A stretch of 64,000 bases of DNA. It comes from Azospirillum canadense (GTDB lineage: Bacteria; Pseudomonadota; Alphaproteobacteria; Azospirillales; Azospirillaceae). Numbering within the stretch: the first letter of the stretch is position 1; every line of letters starts with the position of its first letter. The notes beneath the pieces are model-generated. The model was given only the letters and a program-made list of their open reading frames with translations, did no database searches and was not told where the DNA came from. The stretch covers positions 1 to 64,000 of the forward strand of contig NZ_JAOQNG010000001.1 of NCBI RefSeq assembly GCF_025961225.1. Direction: 5' to 3'. Position numbers and translations under genes: made by a program. Shown here one piece after another: positions 37,071 through 47,720 of this stretch.

Positions 37071-37274
37071 TCAGCAGTGGCCGGCGCCGCCGGCCATCAG
37101 CGCCTTCAGCTGCATGGCCTTCGGGTCGAAGGTCATGGCCGCTTCCTCGGCCGCCATGGCCGCCAGGCTGATGAAGCGGGCGAGATCATCCAGATCGCAC
37201 TTCGTCGCATCGTCCATCAGGCTGTCGAGGCAAGACTTGATGGCCAAGGCCACGTCGCGACGGTCGTCCATCAT
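37071..37274 (-). CDS. Small hypothetical protein
   Basis: A 67-residue protein, MMDDRRDVALAIKSCLDSLM..., ending GGAGHC. It is predicted to be helical and slightly acidic, with three Cys, and has no recognised family. It has a strong ribosome site (AAGGGGG seven bases before ATG 37274) and is followed by a hairpin terminator, so it is probably a real gene. The function is unknown. Confidence 0.65.
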   Translation of the reverse strand: MMDDRRDVALAIKSCLDSLMDDATKCDLDDLARFISLAAMAAEEAAMTFDPKAMQLKALMAGGAGHC

Positions 37275-37823
37275 GTTGATCCCCCTTGAAATACCGGTGT
37301 GAGTCCCCGCGATTGGCCGCTCCGCCTGCGAACAAGAACGGCGGCCTACTCCGAACGGATATAGCATAGTCCTTCGGCTTGTTCACTATTAGATTCTTGC
37401 GACATCAAATAAAAGGAGCAACCGCAAATTGATCGGCGCGATAAATGCACACCGTTACTTGTTAATGAAAAGTTAACAGCCCAGTCGACTCCAGCAAACC
37501 CCTGTTAAAGTCTTGTAACACAACGGCATGCGCCAGCGAGGCGGGGTGAATATCCGGGTATATACGTCGGAGTTCTTTGATTACGAATGTATTCTCTTGC
37601 GACGCGAGTGGACCGGCGCGACAATATGCCCTGGCGTGCCGGACACGAATTCTCCTTTTGACGGTTGAGTGGACGACCGGGGCGTTGCAGCCCGAAACGC
37701 ACCTGCCTATATCTCCGGCGACAGTCGTGATCTGACCCACCCGTATCCACTGACCCCATGGGGATCGCGGCGGTGCCGGAACAGACGGGCCGCCACGAAT
37801 CTGCCGAACAACAGAGGCTGAAC
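37275..37823. other. AT-rich noncoding region upstream of dnaK
   Basis: These 549 bases contain no supportable gene. The stretch 37370-37630 is clearly richer in A and T than the rest of the window and should hold the dnaK promoter(s) and the promoter of the small minus-strand gene. No CIRCE element was found. Confidence 0.6.
37596..37627 (+). promoter_or_regulatory. Possible heat-shock (sigma-32) promoter for dnaK
   Basis: CTTGCGA (37596-37602) and CGACAATAT (about 37619-37627) have roughly the content and spacing of alphaproteobacterial RpoH promoters. This is a by-eye match with about 200 bases of leader to the dnaK start. Confidence 0.3.
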
Positions 37824-39749
<1,926 letters not shown>

Positions 39750-39759
39750 GCGTTCGAAG

Positions 39760-39886
39760 CTTGTGTCCATCGATGCCTTGTGTCCATTGAAGGGCAGCCA
39801 TCGGTGGACACAGGTGTCACAGCCGGGGAAACCCGGCCCCAGGCAGTATCGTCCGGCCCGTCATCCTTTCAGCGGTGGCGGGCCGG
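39760..39886. repeat. Hairpins and direct repeat in the dnaK-dnaJ gap
   Basis: CTTGTGTCCATCGATG (39760-39775) is repeated directly as CTTGTGTCCATTGA (39777-39790) and is inverted at 39799-39814 (CATCGGTGGACACAGG), so two left arms compete for one right arm. A second hairpin, CCGGCCCG / CGGGCCGG (39853-39860, 39879-39886), follows before dnaJ. Confidence 0.65.
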
Positions 39887-39942
39887 AGATATGCTGGGTT
39901 GGTTGTTGGTTTTCTTGGTGCATGTGAAGGCGGTCGGGGCCC

Positions 39943-41103
39943 ATGGCGAAACAGGACTATTACGAGCTGCTCGGGGTGGCAAAGGGCGCCAGCGCGGACG
40001 AGATCAAAAAAGCGTACCGCAAGATGGCGATGCAGTATCACCCGGACCGCAACCAGGGTGACAAGGACGCCGAGCACAAGTTCAAGGAAGTCAGCGAAGC
40101 CTACGAGATTCTGAAGGACGAGCAGAAGCGTGCGGCCTACGACCGCTTCGGCCACGCCGCCTTCGAGAACGGGCGCGGTGGCGGCGGCGGCTTCGGCGGC
40201 GGCGGAGGCTTCGGCGGCTTCGACTTCGGCGGCGGTGGCGGCGGCTTCGCCGACATCTTCGACGAGATGTTCGGGGAGTTCATGGGCGGCCGGCGCGGCG
40301 GCGGCGCGGCCTCCGGCCGCGGCCAGGACCTGCGCTACAACCTGGAGATCAGCCTGGAGGAGGCCTTCAAGGGCACCCAGGCCACGGTCCGGGTTCCCAC
40401 CACGGTCGCCTGCGACGGCTGCAACGGCTCCGGCGCCGCGGCGGGCACCCAGCCCGTCACCTGCCCGACCTGCCAGGGCCACGGCAAGGTGCGCGCGCAG
40501 CAGGGCTTCTTCACCATCGAACGCACCTGCCCCGGCTGCCATGGCCAGGGCCGCGTGATCAAGGACGCCTGCAAGACCTGCGGCGGCCAGGGCCGCCTGC
40601 GCAAGGAAAAGACCCTCCAGGTCAACATCCCCGCGGGTGTCGAGGACGGCACGCGCATCCGTCTGGCCGGCGAGGGCGAGGCGGGCCTGCGCGGCGCGCC
40701 GCCGGGCGACCTGTACATCTTCCTGGCGATTGCCCCGCACCCGATCTTCCAGCGCGACACCGCCAACATCCACTGCCGCGTGCCGATTCCCATGGCCACG
40801 GCGGCGCTGGGCGGCACGGTGGAGGTGCCGACCATCGAGGGCAGCCGCACCAAGGTGACGGTCCCGCCCGGCACCCAGTCCGGCCACCAGTTCCGCATCA
40901 AGGGCAAGGGCATGTCGGTGCTGCGCAGCCAGCAACGCGGCGACATGTACATCCAGGCCGTCGTCGAAACCCCGGTCAACCTAACCAAGAAGCAGCAGGA
41001 ATTGCTGCGCGAGTTCGACAAGGCCGGCAAGGAAGGCTCCCACCCGCAGTCCGAAGGCTTCTTCGCCAAGGTCAAGGAGCTGTGGGAGGACCTGAAGGAC
41101 TGA
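39943..41103 (+). CDS. dnaJ: Chaperone protein DnaJ (Hsp40, type I)
   Basis: This is the DnaK co-chaperone. The 386-residue protein has the J domain with HPD (residues 33-35, [19 protein letters not shown]), a Gly/Phe-rich region (about 75-115), four CxxCxGxG zinc repeats ([32 protein letters not shown]) and two C-terminal substrate domains. It is complete, follows dnaK and ends in a strong terminator. Confidence 0.98.
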   Translation: MAKQDYYELLGVAKGASADEIKKAYRKMAMQYHPDRNQGDKDAEHKFKEVSEAYEILKDEQKRAAYDRFGHAAFENGRGGGGGFGGGGGFGGFDFGGGGGGFADIFDEMFGEFMGGRRGGGAASGRGQDLRYNLEISLEEAFKGTQATVRVPTTVACDGCNGSGAAAGTQPVTCPTCQGHGKVRAQQGFFTIERTCPGCHGQGRVIKDACKTCGGQGRLRKEKTLQVNIPAGVEDGTRIRLAGEGEAGLRGAPPGDLYIFLAIAPHPIFQRDTANIHCRVPIPMATAALGGTVEVPTIEGSRTKVTVPPGTQSGHQFRIKGKGMSVLRSQQRGDMYIQAVVETPVNLTKKQQELLREFDKAGKEGSHPQSEGFFAKVKELWEDLKD

Positions 41104-41136
41104 GGGCGCGCCTCTGCCACGCCCTGCGGTTTCCGA

Positions 41137-41167
41137 AAAGGCCCGGCGATCTCCGCCGGGCCTTTTT
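41137..41167 (+). terminator. Rho-independent terminator after dnaJ
   Basis: AGGCCCGGCG (41139-41148) pairs with CGCCGGGCCT (41154-41163), flanked by AAA on the left and followed by TTTT. Confidence 0.85.
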
Positions 41168-41239
41168 CATGCCCGCCTGCCACATACGGACGCACCGTGG
41201 GTCCTCAAAGGAATTGGCGTTGCCCGGGAGCACCCCCGC

Positions 41240-42430
41240 GTGCAACAAAAGGCCCTTGATCCCCTGAGGCAAGGTGTAAGGCGGGCGGTCCAGGCCGTGA
41301 GTGGCGAATTCTCCCTCGAGCAGTTGCGCGACTTGATGCATCCGGCTCGTCACACGCCGATCATCCAGCGCCGCCGCGCCATCCTGATCCATTCGCGCGT
41401 GCGCATGGTGGCGGCGGCCTTCGCCGTGCTGACGCCGCTGTGGGTGGCGATCGACGTGGTGATCTTCCCCTGGCCCCTGTGGGGCTGGCTGGCCGGCCTG
41501 CGCTTCGTGGCGAGCGCGGCCTTCGGCGCGCTGGCCCTGCGCTACCGTGTCAGCGACGAGATCAGCAGCGCGTGGCGGGGGCTGGCGCTGCTGCTGGCGG
41601 TGCCCACGGTCTTCTTCCTCGCCTCACACCCCATGCTGAACGACGGGGTGATCGCCGGCAGCGCCGCCGCGGTGGCGGCCGGCTACGCCTTCCTGCCCTT
41701 CGTCATGGTGGCGGGGCTCAGCGTCTTTCCGCTGACGGCGGTGGAGGGCATCCTGTTCGCCCTGCCTCTGTTGTCGGCCCATATGGTGGCGGGCGTCTAC
41801 GGGTCGCTGGTATTCCCCTTCCCCTCATACCTCGGGGCGCTGTGGCTGCTGCTGCTGATCATGGCGGTGGCGGCGCTGGCGGCGATGAGCCAGCTGCATT
41901 TCATGATGGCCCTGGTCGACCAGGCCTCGCACGACGGGTTGACCGGCGCCTTCTCCCGCCGCATCGGGGAGGAGCTTCTGCGCGTGCAGTTCGCCCACGC
42001 CCAGCGGGCGGACCTGCCGCTGTCGTTGGTCTTCGTCGACCTGGACAACTTCAAGGCCATCAACGACCGGCACGGCCACGACCAGGGCGACAAGGTGCTG
42101 GGCCGCGCCGCCGAGTCGATCCGCGGCATGCTGCGCCAGTCCGACGTTCTGGTGCGCTGGGGCGGGGAGGAGTTCCTGGTCATCATGCCGAACACCCCAC
42201 GGGACGGCGCCCTGATCGCGGTGGAGCGGCTGCGCATCAAGGGCTTCGGCGCCCGCCCGGACGGCTCCACCCAGACGGCCAGCGTCGGCATCGCCGAATA
42301 CACCGCCGACCGCCGCCCCACGGACTGGGGGGATCTGGTCGAATTGGCCGACCACCGCATGTACATGGCCAAGCAGAACGGCAAGGACCGCATCGTCGCG
42401 TCGGACCGGGTGCTGGAACCGGCGGAGTGA
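41240..42430 (+). CDS. Membrane diguanylate cyclase (GGDEF domain)
   Basis: The 396-residue protein has an N-terminal integral-membrane sensor of about six helices (residues about 55-215) and a C-terminal GGDEF domain (about 225-388). The active site is intact: VFVDLDNFKAINDRHGHDQGD, then RWGGEEF (near residue 307), so synthesis of cyclic di-GMP from GTP is expected. No inhibitory-site RxxD is obvious before GGEEF. GTG 41240 is used; GTG 41297 is an alternative start. It opposes, in function, the HD-GYP gene at 14079. Confidence 0.93.
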   Translation: MQQKALDPLRQGVRRAVQAVSGEFSLEQLRDLMHPARHTPIIQRRRAILIHSRVRMVAAAFAVLTPLWVAIDVVIFPWPLWGWLAGLRFVASAAFGALALRYRVSDEISSAWRGLALLLAVPTVFFLASHPMLNDGVIAGSAAAVAAGYAFLPFVMVAGLSVFPLTAVEGILFALPLLSAHMVAGVYGSLVFPFPSYLGALWLLLLIMAVAALAAMSQLHFMMALVDQASHDGLTGAFSRRIGEELLRVQFAHAQRADLPLSLVFVDLDNFKAINDRHGHDQGDKVLGRAAESIRGMLRQSDVLVRWGGEEFLVIMPNTPRDGALIAVERLRIKGFGARPDGSTQTASVGIAEYTADRRPTDWGDLVELADHRMYMAKQNGKDRIVASDRVLEPAE

Positions 42431-42469
42431 TCCGAGCCTGGGGATGAGTGCCGGGGGAAGCACTGATTC

Positions 42470-42576
42470 TTCACGGATTTCGCGGATTTGAACGCGGATT
42501 TTCCGGATTTCGATTGTCTGGATTTCGAAATCGGCGGATCCGCGTCATCCGTGCCAAAATCCGTGAAATCCGTGAA
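42470..42576. repeat. Dispersed palindromic element, family B
   Basis: The left arm 42470-42490 (TTCACGGATTTCGCGGATTT then G) is the near inverted copy of 42555-42576. The interior has further GGATTT units. It lies between the convergent diguanylate cyclase and BI-1 genes. Confidence 0.9.
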
Positions 42577-42609
42577 GACTTGGTTCTTATCCAATGCCAC
42601 CGACGCCCA

Positions 42610-42648
42610 AAACAAAACCGCCCGGAAGCGAAAGCCTCCGGGCGGTTC
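42610..42648 (-). terminator. Terminator of the BI-1 family gene
   Basis: AACCGCCCGGA (42616-42626) pairs with TCCGGGCGGTT (42637-42647); the minus-strand side continues TTTTGTTTT. It terminates leftward transcription. Confidence 0.85.
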
Positions 42649-42670
42649 GTTGTTTCAAGCGACGGTGTGG

Positions 42671-43393
42671 TTACTCGTCGCGCTGACCCAGGAACTGCAG
42701 CAGGAACTGGAACAGGTTGATAAAGTCCAGGTACAGCGTCAGGGCGCCCATCAGGGCCAGCTTGCCCTGGCTCTCGCGGTCGTAGCCTTCGGCGTACTGC
42801 TCCTTGATCGCCTGGGTGTCGTAGGCGGTCAGGCCGGTGAAGATCACCACGCCCAGCACCGAGATGGCGAACTGCAGGGCCGACGACTGGAAGAACAGGT
42901 TCGCCAAGCCCGCGATGATGATGCCGAACACGCCCATCATCAGGAAGGAGCCCATCTTCGTCAGGTCGGTCTTCGTGGTGTAGCCGTAGAGGCTCATCGC
43001 CAGGAAGGTCGCGGACGTCACGAAGAAGGTCAGCGCGATGCTGGACCCGGTGAAGACCAGGAAGATCGCCGACATCGACAGGCCCATCGCCGCGCAGTAG
43101 GCCCAGAAGACCGCCTGTGCCGACGCGAAGGACAGCCGGTTGATGCCGAAGGACAGCACCATCACGAAGGCCAGCGGCGCCAGCATGACCACCCACTTCA
43201 GCGGGGTCATGAAGATCGTCTGCATCAGCGCCGGGCTGGTGGACACCATGAAGGCGACCAAGCCCGTCAGCACCAAGCCGGCGCCCATGTAGTTGAACAC
43301 GCGCAGCATGTGCTGGCGCAGGCCCTCGTCGAAGTAACCCCGGTCGAACGCGCGGTCCGCGTTTGCGTACCGGTTAAAGGTCGGATCAGCCAT
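42671..43393 (-). CDS. Bax inhibitor-1/YccA family membrane protein
   Basis: The 240-residue protein has seven hydrophobic helices and the BI-1 family pattern (FNYMGAGLVLTGLVAFMVS, WVVMLAPLAFVMVLSFG, GLTAYDTQAIKEQYAEG). Bacterial members (YbhL, YccA, YetJ) are proposed calcium leak channels or FtsH protease modulators. ATG 43393 (MADPTFNRYANADRA) follows GAGGACG. It has its own terminator and appears monocistronic. Confidence 0.92.
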   Translation of the reverse strand: MADPTFNRYANADRAFDRGYFDEGLRQHMLRVFNYMGAGLVLTGLVAFMVSTSPALMQTIFMTPLKWVVMLAPLAFVMVLSFGINRLSFASAQAVFWAYCAAMGLSMSAIFLVFTGSSIALTFFVTSATFLAMSLYGYTTKTDLTKMGSFLMMGVFGIIIAGLANLFFQSSALQFAISVLGVVIFTGLTAYDTQAIKEQYAEGYDRESQGKLALMGALTLYLDFINLFQFLLQFLGQRDE

Positions 43394-43551
43394 GGGTCGT
43401 CCTCGAACCAATGTTATTCCCTTTGGCTGAACATATTGGCGAAAGACCCCGTCCGTTCAACAGGAATCGGAAGCGGGGCCGTTGCGTGACAAAGCTTTCA
43501 CGCGACTGTCACCCTACTTTTTCGGCCAGCCGGAATTCTGCGAATTGGTCC

Positions 43552-46077
43552 CTATTCGTTGCGCAGAAGGGGTGCGGCCGGTTGTCCCAGCGCGCGCCAC
43601 GTCCCGAAGAAGCCGAAGGCCAGCGTGATCGCGGTGCTGAGCAGCGCCGTGGTGACCACCGCCGACGGGATGAAGGTCCACTCCCAATGCATCAGCCGGG
43701 TCAGCACCGCCCAGGCGGTCACTGTACCGATGATCCCGGCGATGACGGCGGTCAGGATGCCCAGCAGCCCGTATTCCAGCAGGAATGCCTTCAGCACGTC
43801 GCCCCGCGTGGCGCCCAGCACCTTCAGCACCACGGCGTCGTAGACGCGGCGGCGGTGCCCGGCGGCCACGGCCCCGGCCAGCACCAGCGTGCCGGCGGCC
43901 AGCGTGATGCCGGCGGTCAGGCGCACCGCGGTGCCGATGTTGGTCAGCATGCCGTTCACCGTGTCCAGCGCGTCCTTCACCCGCACCAGCGTGACGTTGG
44001 GAAAGCGCTGGAGCACCGCGCGCTGCACCTCCGCCTCTGCCGCGGGGGTGCTGCGGACGGTGGCGATCCAGGTCTGCGGCGCCTTTTCCAGAGTGCCCGG
44101 CGCGAAGACCAGCGTGAAGTTGATGGCCAGCGTGGAGAAGTCGGCGGCCCGCACGTTGGCGACGGTCGCCTCGATGGTGCGGCCCAGGATGTTGACGCCC
44201 ATCTTGGCGCCTGGCCCGATGCCGAAGGCGTTCGCCACGCTCTGGTGGATGGAGATCAGGGGCGGACCCTGATAGTCCGGCGCCCACCAGGAACCGGCGA
44301 CGATCTCCGAATGCTCCGGCAGCTTGGCGGAGTAGGTCAGGCCGCGGTCGCCGGACAGCACCCAGGCCTGGTCGGGGTTGGACAGCGCCTGCTCCGCCGG
44401 CTTGCCGTTCACCGTCTCGATCCGGCCGCGCAAACTCGGCACCGCCTCGAAGTCACGGGTGCCGGGCACGCCGGTGACCAGCTGTTTCAGCGGGTCGAAC
44501 TGGTCGGGCTGGATGTCCACGAAGAAGAAGCTGGGCGCGTCCTTCGGGATCGTCTCGTTGACCCGGCGGGAGAAGTTGCCCTCGATCAGCGCGATGGCGA
44601 CCAGAACGGTAAGGCCGAGGCCGAGCGACAGCACCACTGTCCCCGTCGGGTTGCCCGGCCGGTGCAGGTTGGACAGGGCCAGCCGGATGCCCGGACGCTT
44701 CGGGCGCCCGGCCGCCGCGGCCCCCTTGGTCACCAGCCAGGCCGCCGCGCGGAAGGCCATGAAGGTGGCGATGGAGCCGCCGACGAACCACGCTGCGAAG
44801 CCGCGGTTGTCCGCCGTCAGAATGGCGAGCGCGGCCAGCGCCGCGACGGTCAGCGCGGTGGCGAGGATGTAGACCGCGCGCGGACGGCCGCCGGCCGGGG
44901 CCACCACGTCGCGGAACTGAGCCGCCGCCGGCACCTCCCGCGCGCGGCCCAGCGGCCAGAGCGAGAAGGCCAGCGCGGTCAGCACGCCGTACAGCGCCGC
45001 CAGCGCCAGCGCGCCGGGATAGACGCCGATGCGCGCCGAGACGGGCAGCAGATCCTCCAGCAGCTTGCCGAGCCCGATCGGCGCCACCGCCCCCAGCACC
45101 AGCCCGAACAAGATGCCCAGCGCGGCCAGCGCCAGGATTTGCAGCAGATAGACCTGGAAGACCAGCGGCCCCGGCGCGCCCAGGCATTTCAGCGTGGCGA
45201 CCGTGCGCGCCCGCGAATCGAGATGGCTGCGCACCGCGTTGCCCACCCCGACGCCGCCGACCAGAAGCGCGGTCAGTCCAACCAGCGTCAGGAACAGGGT
45301 CATGCGCTCGATGAAGCGCTCCACCTGGGGCGAGGCGTTGGTGTAGTCGCGCACCCGCCAGCCCGCGTCGGGGAAGCGCGCCTTCAGCGCCGCCTGCCAC
45401 GCCGTGGCGTCGGTGCCCGCTTTCAAGGCAACCTTGTCGGTCCAATAGACGATGCTGCCGGGCTGGAGCAGGCCGGTGCCCTCCAGCGCCGGCAGGGCAA
45501 CCATCAGCCGCGGCCCCAGCGTGAAAGCGCCGGAGGCGGCGCGGTCCGGCTCCCGCGCCAGGACGCCGCGGATGGTGACGGTCCCGTCGCCGAGTCGCAC
45601 CTGGTCGCCAACCTTGGCGCCCAGCCGGTCGAGCACGCTTTCCTCAACCACCGCGCCCCACTGCCCGTCCTTGTTGGCGAGCGCGTCCTGGAGGTCGCCC
45701 GGCGGCCGCACCGTCGCCTCCCCATAGAGCGGGTAGAGCCCGTCCACCGCCTTCAACTCGATCAGGGTGGAGCGCTGGTCGTCAGCGGAGCGCGCCATCG
45801 CGCGCATCTCCACGGAGCGGGAGACCCGGCCGGACTGGTCCAGGAAGGCGCGCTGCTCGGCCGTGGGCGGCGCGTAGATCTGCCGCACCGACACGTCCCC
45901 ACCGAGGATCGCGCGCCCGTCGGACCGCAAGCCGTCCAGGATGCCGCCGGACACCGACTGCACCGCAGCGATGGCCGCAACGCCCAGCGTCAGGCAGGCC
46001 AGGAAGATCCAAAAGCCCTTCAGCCCCCCGCGCAGCTCGCGGCGGGCAAGGCGGATGGCGAGGGAAAGGTTGGTCAT
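43552..46077 (-). CDS. ybbP: FtsX-like ABC transporter permease (YbbP type)
   Basis: The 841-residue membrane protein has about ten helices and two FtsX/MacB-type permease domains. A large extracytoplasmic region follows TM1 (after FWIFLACLTLGVAAIAAVQSVSGGIL), with the repeat-type helices seen in YbbP. It pairs with the ATPase just upstream (ybbA) and is divergent from tesA, the same order as E. coli tesA-ybbA-ybbP. The substrate is not established; lipoprotein-release-like mechanotransmission is the family analogy. ATG 46077 precedes the first helix. Confidence 0.92.
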   Translation of the reverse strand: MTNLSLAIRLARRELRGGLKGFWIFLACLTLGVAAIAAVQSVSGGILDGLRSDGRAILGGDVSVRQIYAPPTAEQRAFLDQSGRVSRSVEMRAMARSADDQRSTLIELKAVDGLYPLYGEATVRPPGDLQDALANKDGQWGAVVEESVLDRLGAKVGDQVRLGDGTVTIRGVLAREPDRAASGAFTLGPRLMVALPALEGTGLLQPGSIVYWTDKVALKAGTDATAWQAALKARFPDAGWRVRDYTNASPQVERFIERMTLFLTLVGLTALLVGGVGVGNAVRSHLDSRARTVATLKCLGAPGPLVFQVYLLQILALAALGILFGLVLGAVAPIGLGKLLEDLLPVSARIGVYPGALALAALYGVLTALAFSLWPLGRAREVPAAAQFRDVVAPAGGRPRAVYILATALTVAALAALAILTADNRGFAAWFVGGSIATFMAFRAAAWLVTKGAAAAGRPKRPGIRLALSNLHRPGNPTGTVVLSLGLGLTVLVAIALIEGNFSRRVNETIPKDAPSFFFVDIQPDQFDPLKQLVTGVPGTRDFEAVPSLRGRIETVNGKPAEQALSNPDQAWVLSGDRGLTYSAKLPEHSEIVAGSWWAPDYQGPPLISIHQSVANAFGIGPGAKMGVNILGRTIEATVANVRAADFSTLAINFTLVFAPGTLEKAPQTWIATVRSTPAAEAEVQRAVLQRFPNVTLVRVKDALDTVNGMLTNIGTAVRLTAGITLAAGTLVLAGAVAAGHRRRVYDAVVLKVLGATRGDVLKAFLLEYGLLGILTAVIAGIIGTVTAWAVLTRLMHWEWTFIPSAVVTTALLSTAITLAFGFFGTWRALGQPAAPLLRNE

Positions 46078-46094
46078 GTTTGCTTTGTGCTGAA

Positions 46095-46225
46095 GTGCGG
46101 GAGCAGGGCCCCCCTCCCAACCTCCCCCCACTTCGCGGGGGGAGGGGCTTAGCGTCGAAGCGGCGGCAGTTCCCTCCCCCGTCGAAGATGGGGGAGGGTT
46201 AGGGTGGGGGCCCAACTCCCGCACT
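46095..46225. repeat. Long GC-rich palindrome, family C
   Basis: The outer arms (GTGCGGGAG at 46096-46104, CTCCCGCAC at 46216-46224) and inner arms rich in GGGCCCCCCTCCC / GGGTGGGGGCCC form a nested inverted repeat of about 130 bases. Two internal hairpins are present (CCTCCCCCC-ACTTCGC-GGGGGGAGG and CCCTCCCCC-...-GGGGGAGGG). It lies between the permease and ATPase genes. Confidence 0.85.
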
Positions 46226-46245
46226 CACCCCACCCCAAACCACCC

Positions 46246-47010
46246 TCAATCCCCCGCAACCCTCACCCGCTCGGCGCGGGCGGCGTGGCCGCCATCAACG
46301 CCGCCTTCAACGCCATCGTCGGCGATGCGGCCGTCCATCAGGCGCACCGTGCGGTCGCAGCGCTGGGCCAGAGCGGGGTCGTGGGTGATCAGGACCAGCG
46401 TCGTGCCGCGCCGCTCCGCCAGATCGAACAAAAGCTCCACGATGGTGGAGCCGGTGTCGATGTCCAGGTTGCCGGTAGGCTCGTCGGCCAGGAGGAGCGA
46501 CGGCTCGGCGACGAAGGCGCGGGCCAGCGCCACGCGCTGCTGCTCGCCGCCCGACAGCTGGCCGGGGTAGTGGGTGAGGCGGTGGCCGAGCCCGACCGCC
46601 ACCAGCCCGTCCCGCGCGCGGTCGAAGGCGTCGGCGGCCCCTGCGAACTCCAGCGGGATCGCCACGTTTTCCAGCGCCGTCATGGTCGGGACGAGGTGGA
46701 AGGCCTGGAAGACGATGCCGACATGGTCGCGGCGAAAGCGCGCAAGCCCGTCCTCGTCCAGGGCGCCGAGGTCCTGGCCGGCGACCCGGACGGACCCGCC
46801 CGTGGGCCGTTCCAGCCCGGCCATCACCATCATCATTGTCGACTTGCCGGAGCCCGACGGCCCGACGACGCCGACCCGCTCCCCGGCCTCGACGCGGAGA
46901 TTCAGTCCCCTCAGGATGTTGACGGGTCCGGCCGCGCTGTCCAATCTCAAGTGCACATCGTCGAGTGCGACGATGGGAGTGGCCACGGAATCGGGTCGGG
47001 ACATTGGCAT
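46246..47010 (-). CDS. ybbA: ABC transporter ATP-binding protein (YbbA, LolD-like)
   Basis: The 254-residue ATPase of the MacB/LolD type has Walker A GPSGSGKST, Q-loop VFQAFHLVPTMTALENV, signature LSGGEQQRVALARAF, Walker B LLLADEPTGNLD and the H-loop His in LVLITHDP. It would energise the FtsX-like permease encoded next. ATG 47010 or 47004 is the start; the longer frame reaching 47253 overlaps tesA and is not needed. It is divergent from tesA. Confidence 0.94.
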   Translation of the reverse strand: MPMSRPDSVATPIVALDDVHLRLDSAAGPVNILRGLNLRVEAGERVGVVGPSGSGKSTMMMVMAGLERPTGGSVRVAGQDLGALDEDGLARFRRDHVGIVFQAFHLVPTMTALENVAIPLEFAGAADAFDRARDGLVAVGLGHRLTHYPGQLSGGEQQRVALARAFVAEPSLLLADEPTGNLDIDTGSTIVELLFDLAERRGTTLVLITHDPALAQRCDRTVRLMDGRIADDGVEGGVDGGHAARAERVRVAGD

Positions 47011-47062
47011 GCGTCTCACAATCAAGCGGGGAAGCGGGCGGGACAGCCTTTCGCCATATGGC

Positions 47063-47719
47063 ATGGGCCGTCGCAGTTTCAACGCGGCGCTGGCGGCGCT
47101 CATCGTCGCAGCGGGGCTGGGCATGACGGGTTCGGCCCAGGCCGCGAACGGCCCGCTGAAGCTGCTGGCGTTGGGCGATAGCCTGACCGCGGGGTATGGC
47201 CTGCCGGAACCGCTGGGCTTCGTCCCCCAGCTGCAAGGCGCGCTGCGCGCCAAGGGTTACGACGTCACGATCATCAACGCCGGCGTGTCGGGCGACACCA
47301 CGGCGGGCGGGCTGTCGCGACTCGACTGGGCGCTGGCCGACAAGCCGGACGCCGTGCTGGTGGAACTGGGCGCCAACGACATGCTGCGCGGGCTCGACCC
47401 CGCGGCGGCGCGCAACAACCTGGACGGCATCCTGAAGCGGCTGACGGCGGCAAAGCTGCCCGTGCTGCTCGCCGGGATGGTCGCGTCGCCCAGCCTGGGA
47501 CGCGCGTACGGCGAGAAGTTCAACGCCATCTACCCGGACCTCGCCCACGCGTACGACGTACAGCTCTATCCCTTCTTCCTGGACGGCGTGGCGGCCGACG
47601 CCGCGCTGAACCAGGGCGACGGCATCCATCCCAACCCGGCCGGGGTGAAGGCGATCGTGGAGCGCATCACGCCCTACGTCGCCCGTCTCCTGGACACCGC
47701 ATCGAAACCCGGAGGCTGA
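47063..47719 (+). CDS. tesA: Arylesterase / acyl-CoA thioesterase I (GDSL hydrolase)
   Basis: This periplasmic SGNH hydrolase has a signal peptide (MGRRSFNAALAALIVAAGLG, cleaved after about AQA). Block I is GDSLTAGYGLP with the nucleophile Ser, block III is GANDMLRG and block V is DGIHPNPAG with the catalytic Asp and His. The 218-residue length suits TesA. ATG 47063 is chosen because it leaves a short gap to divergent ybbA; ATG 47009 is also in frame but would overlap ybbA. The arrangement matches E. coli tesA divergent from ybbA-ybbP. Confidence 0.93.
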   Translation: MGRRSFNAALAALIVAAGLGMTGSAQAANGPLKLLALGDSLTAGYGLPEPLGFVPQLQGALRAKGYDVTIINAGVSGDTTAGGLSRLDWALADKPDAVLVELGANDMLRGLDPAAARNNLDGILKRLTAAKLPVLLAGMVASPSLGRAYGEKFNAIYPDLAHAYDVQLYPFFLDGVAADAALNQGDGIHPNPAGVKAIVERITPYVARLLDTASKPGG

Positions 47720-47720
47720 C

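Noticed and set aside
41297..42430. Shorter start for the diguanylate cyclase
   Set aside because: GTG 41297 is possible, but neither start has a clearly better ribosome site, so the longer frame was kept.
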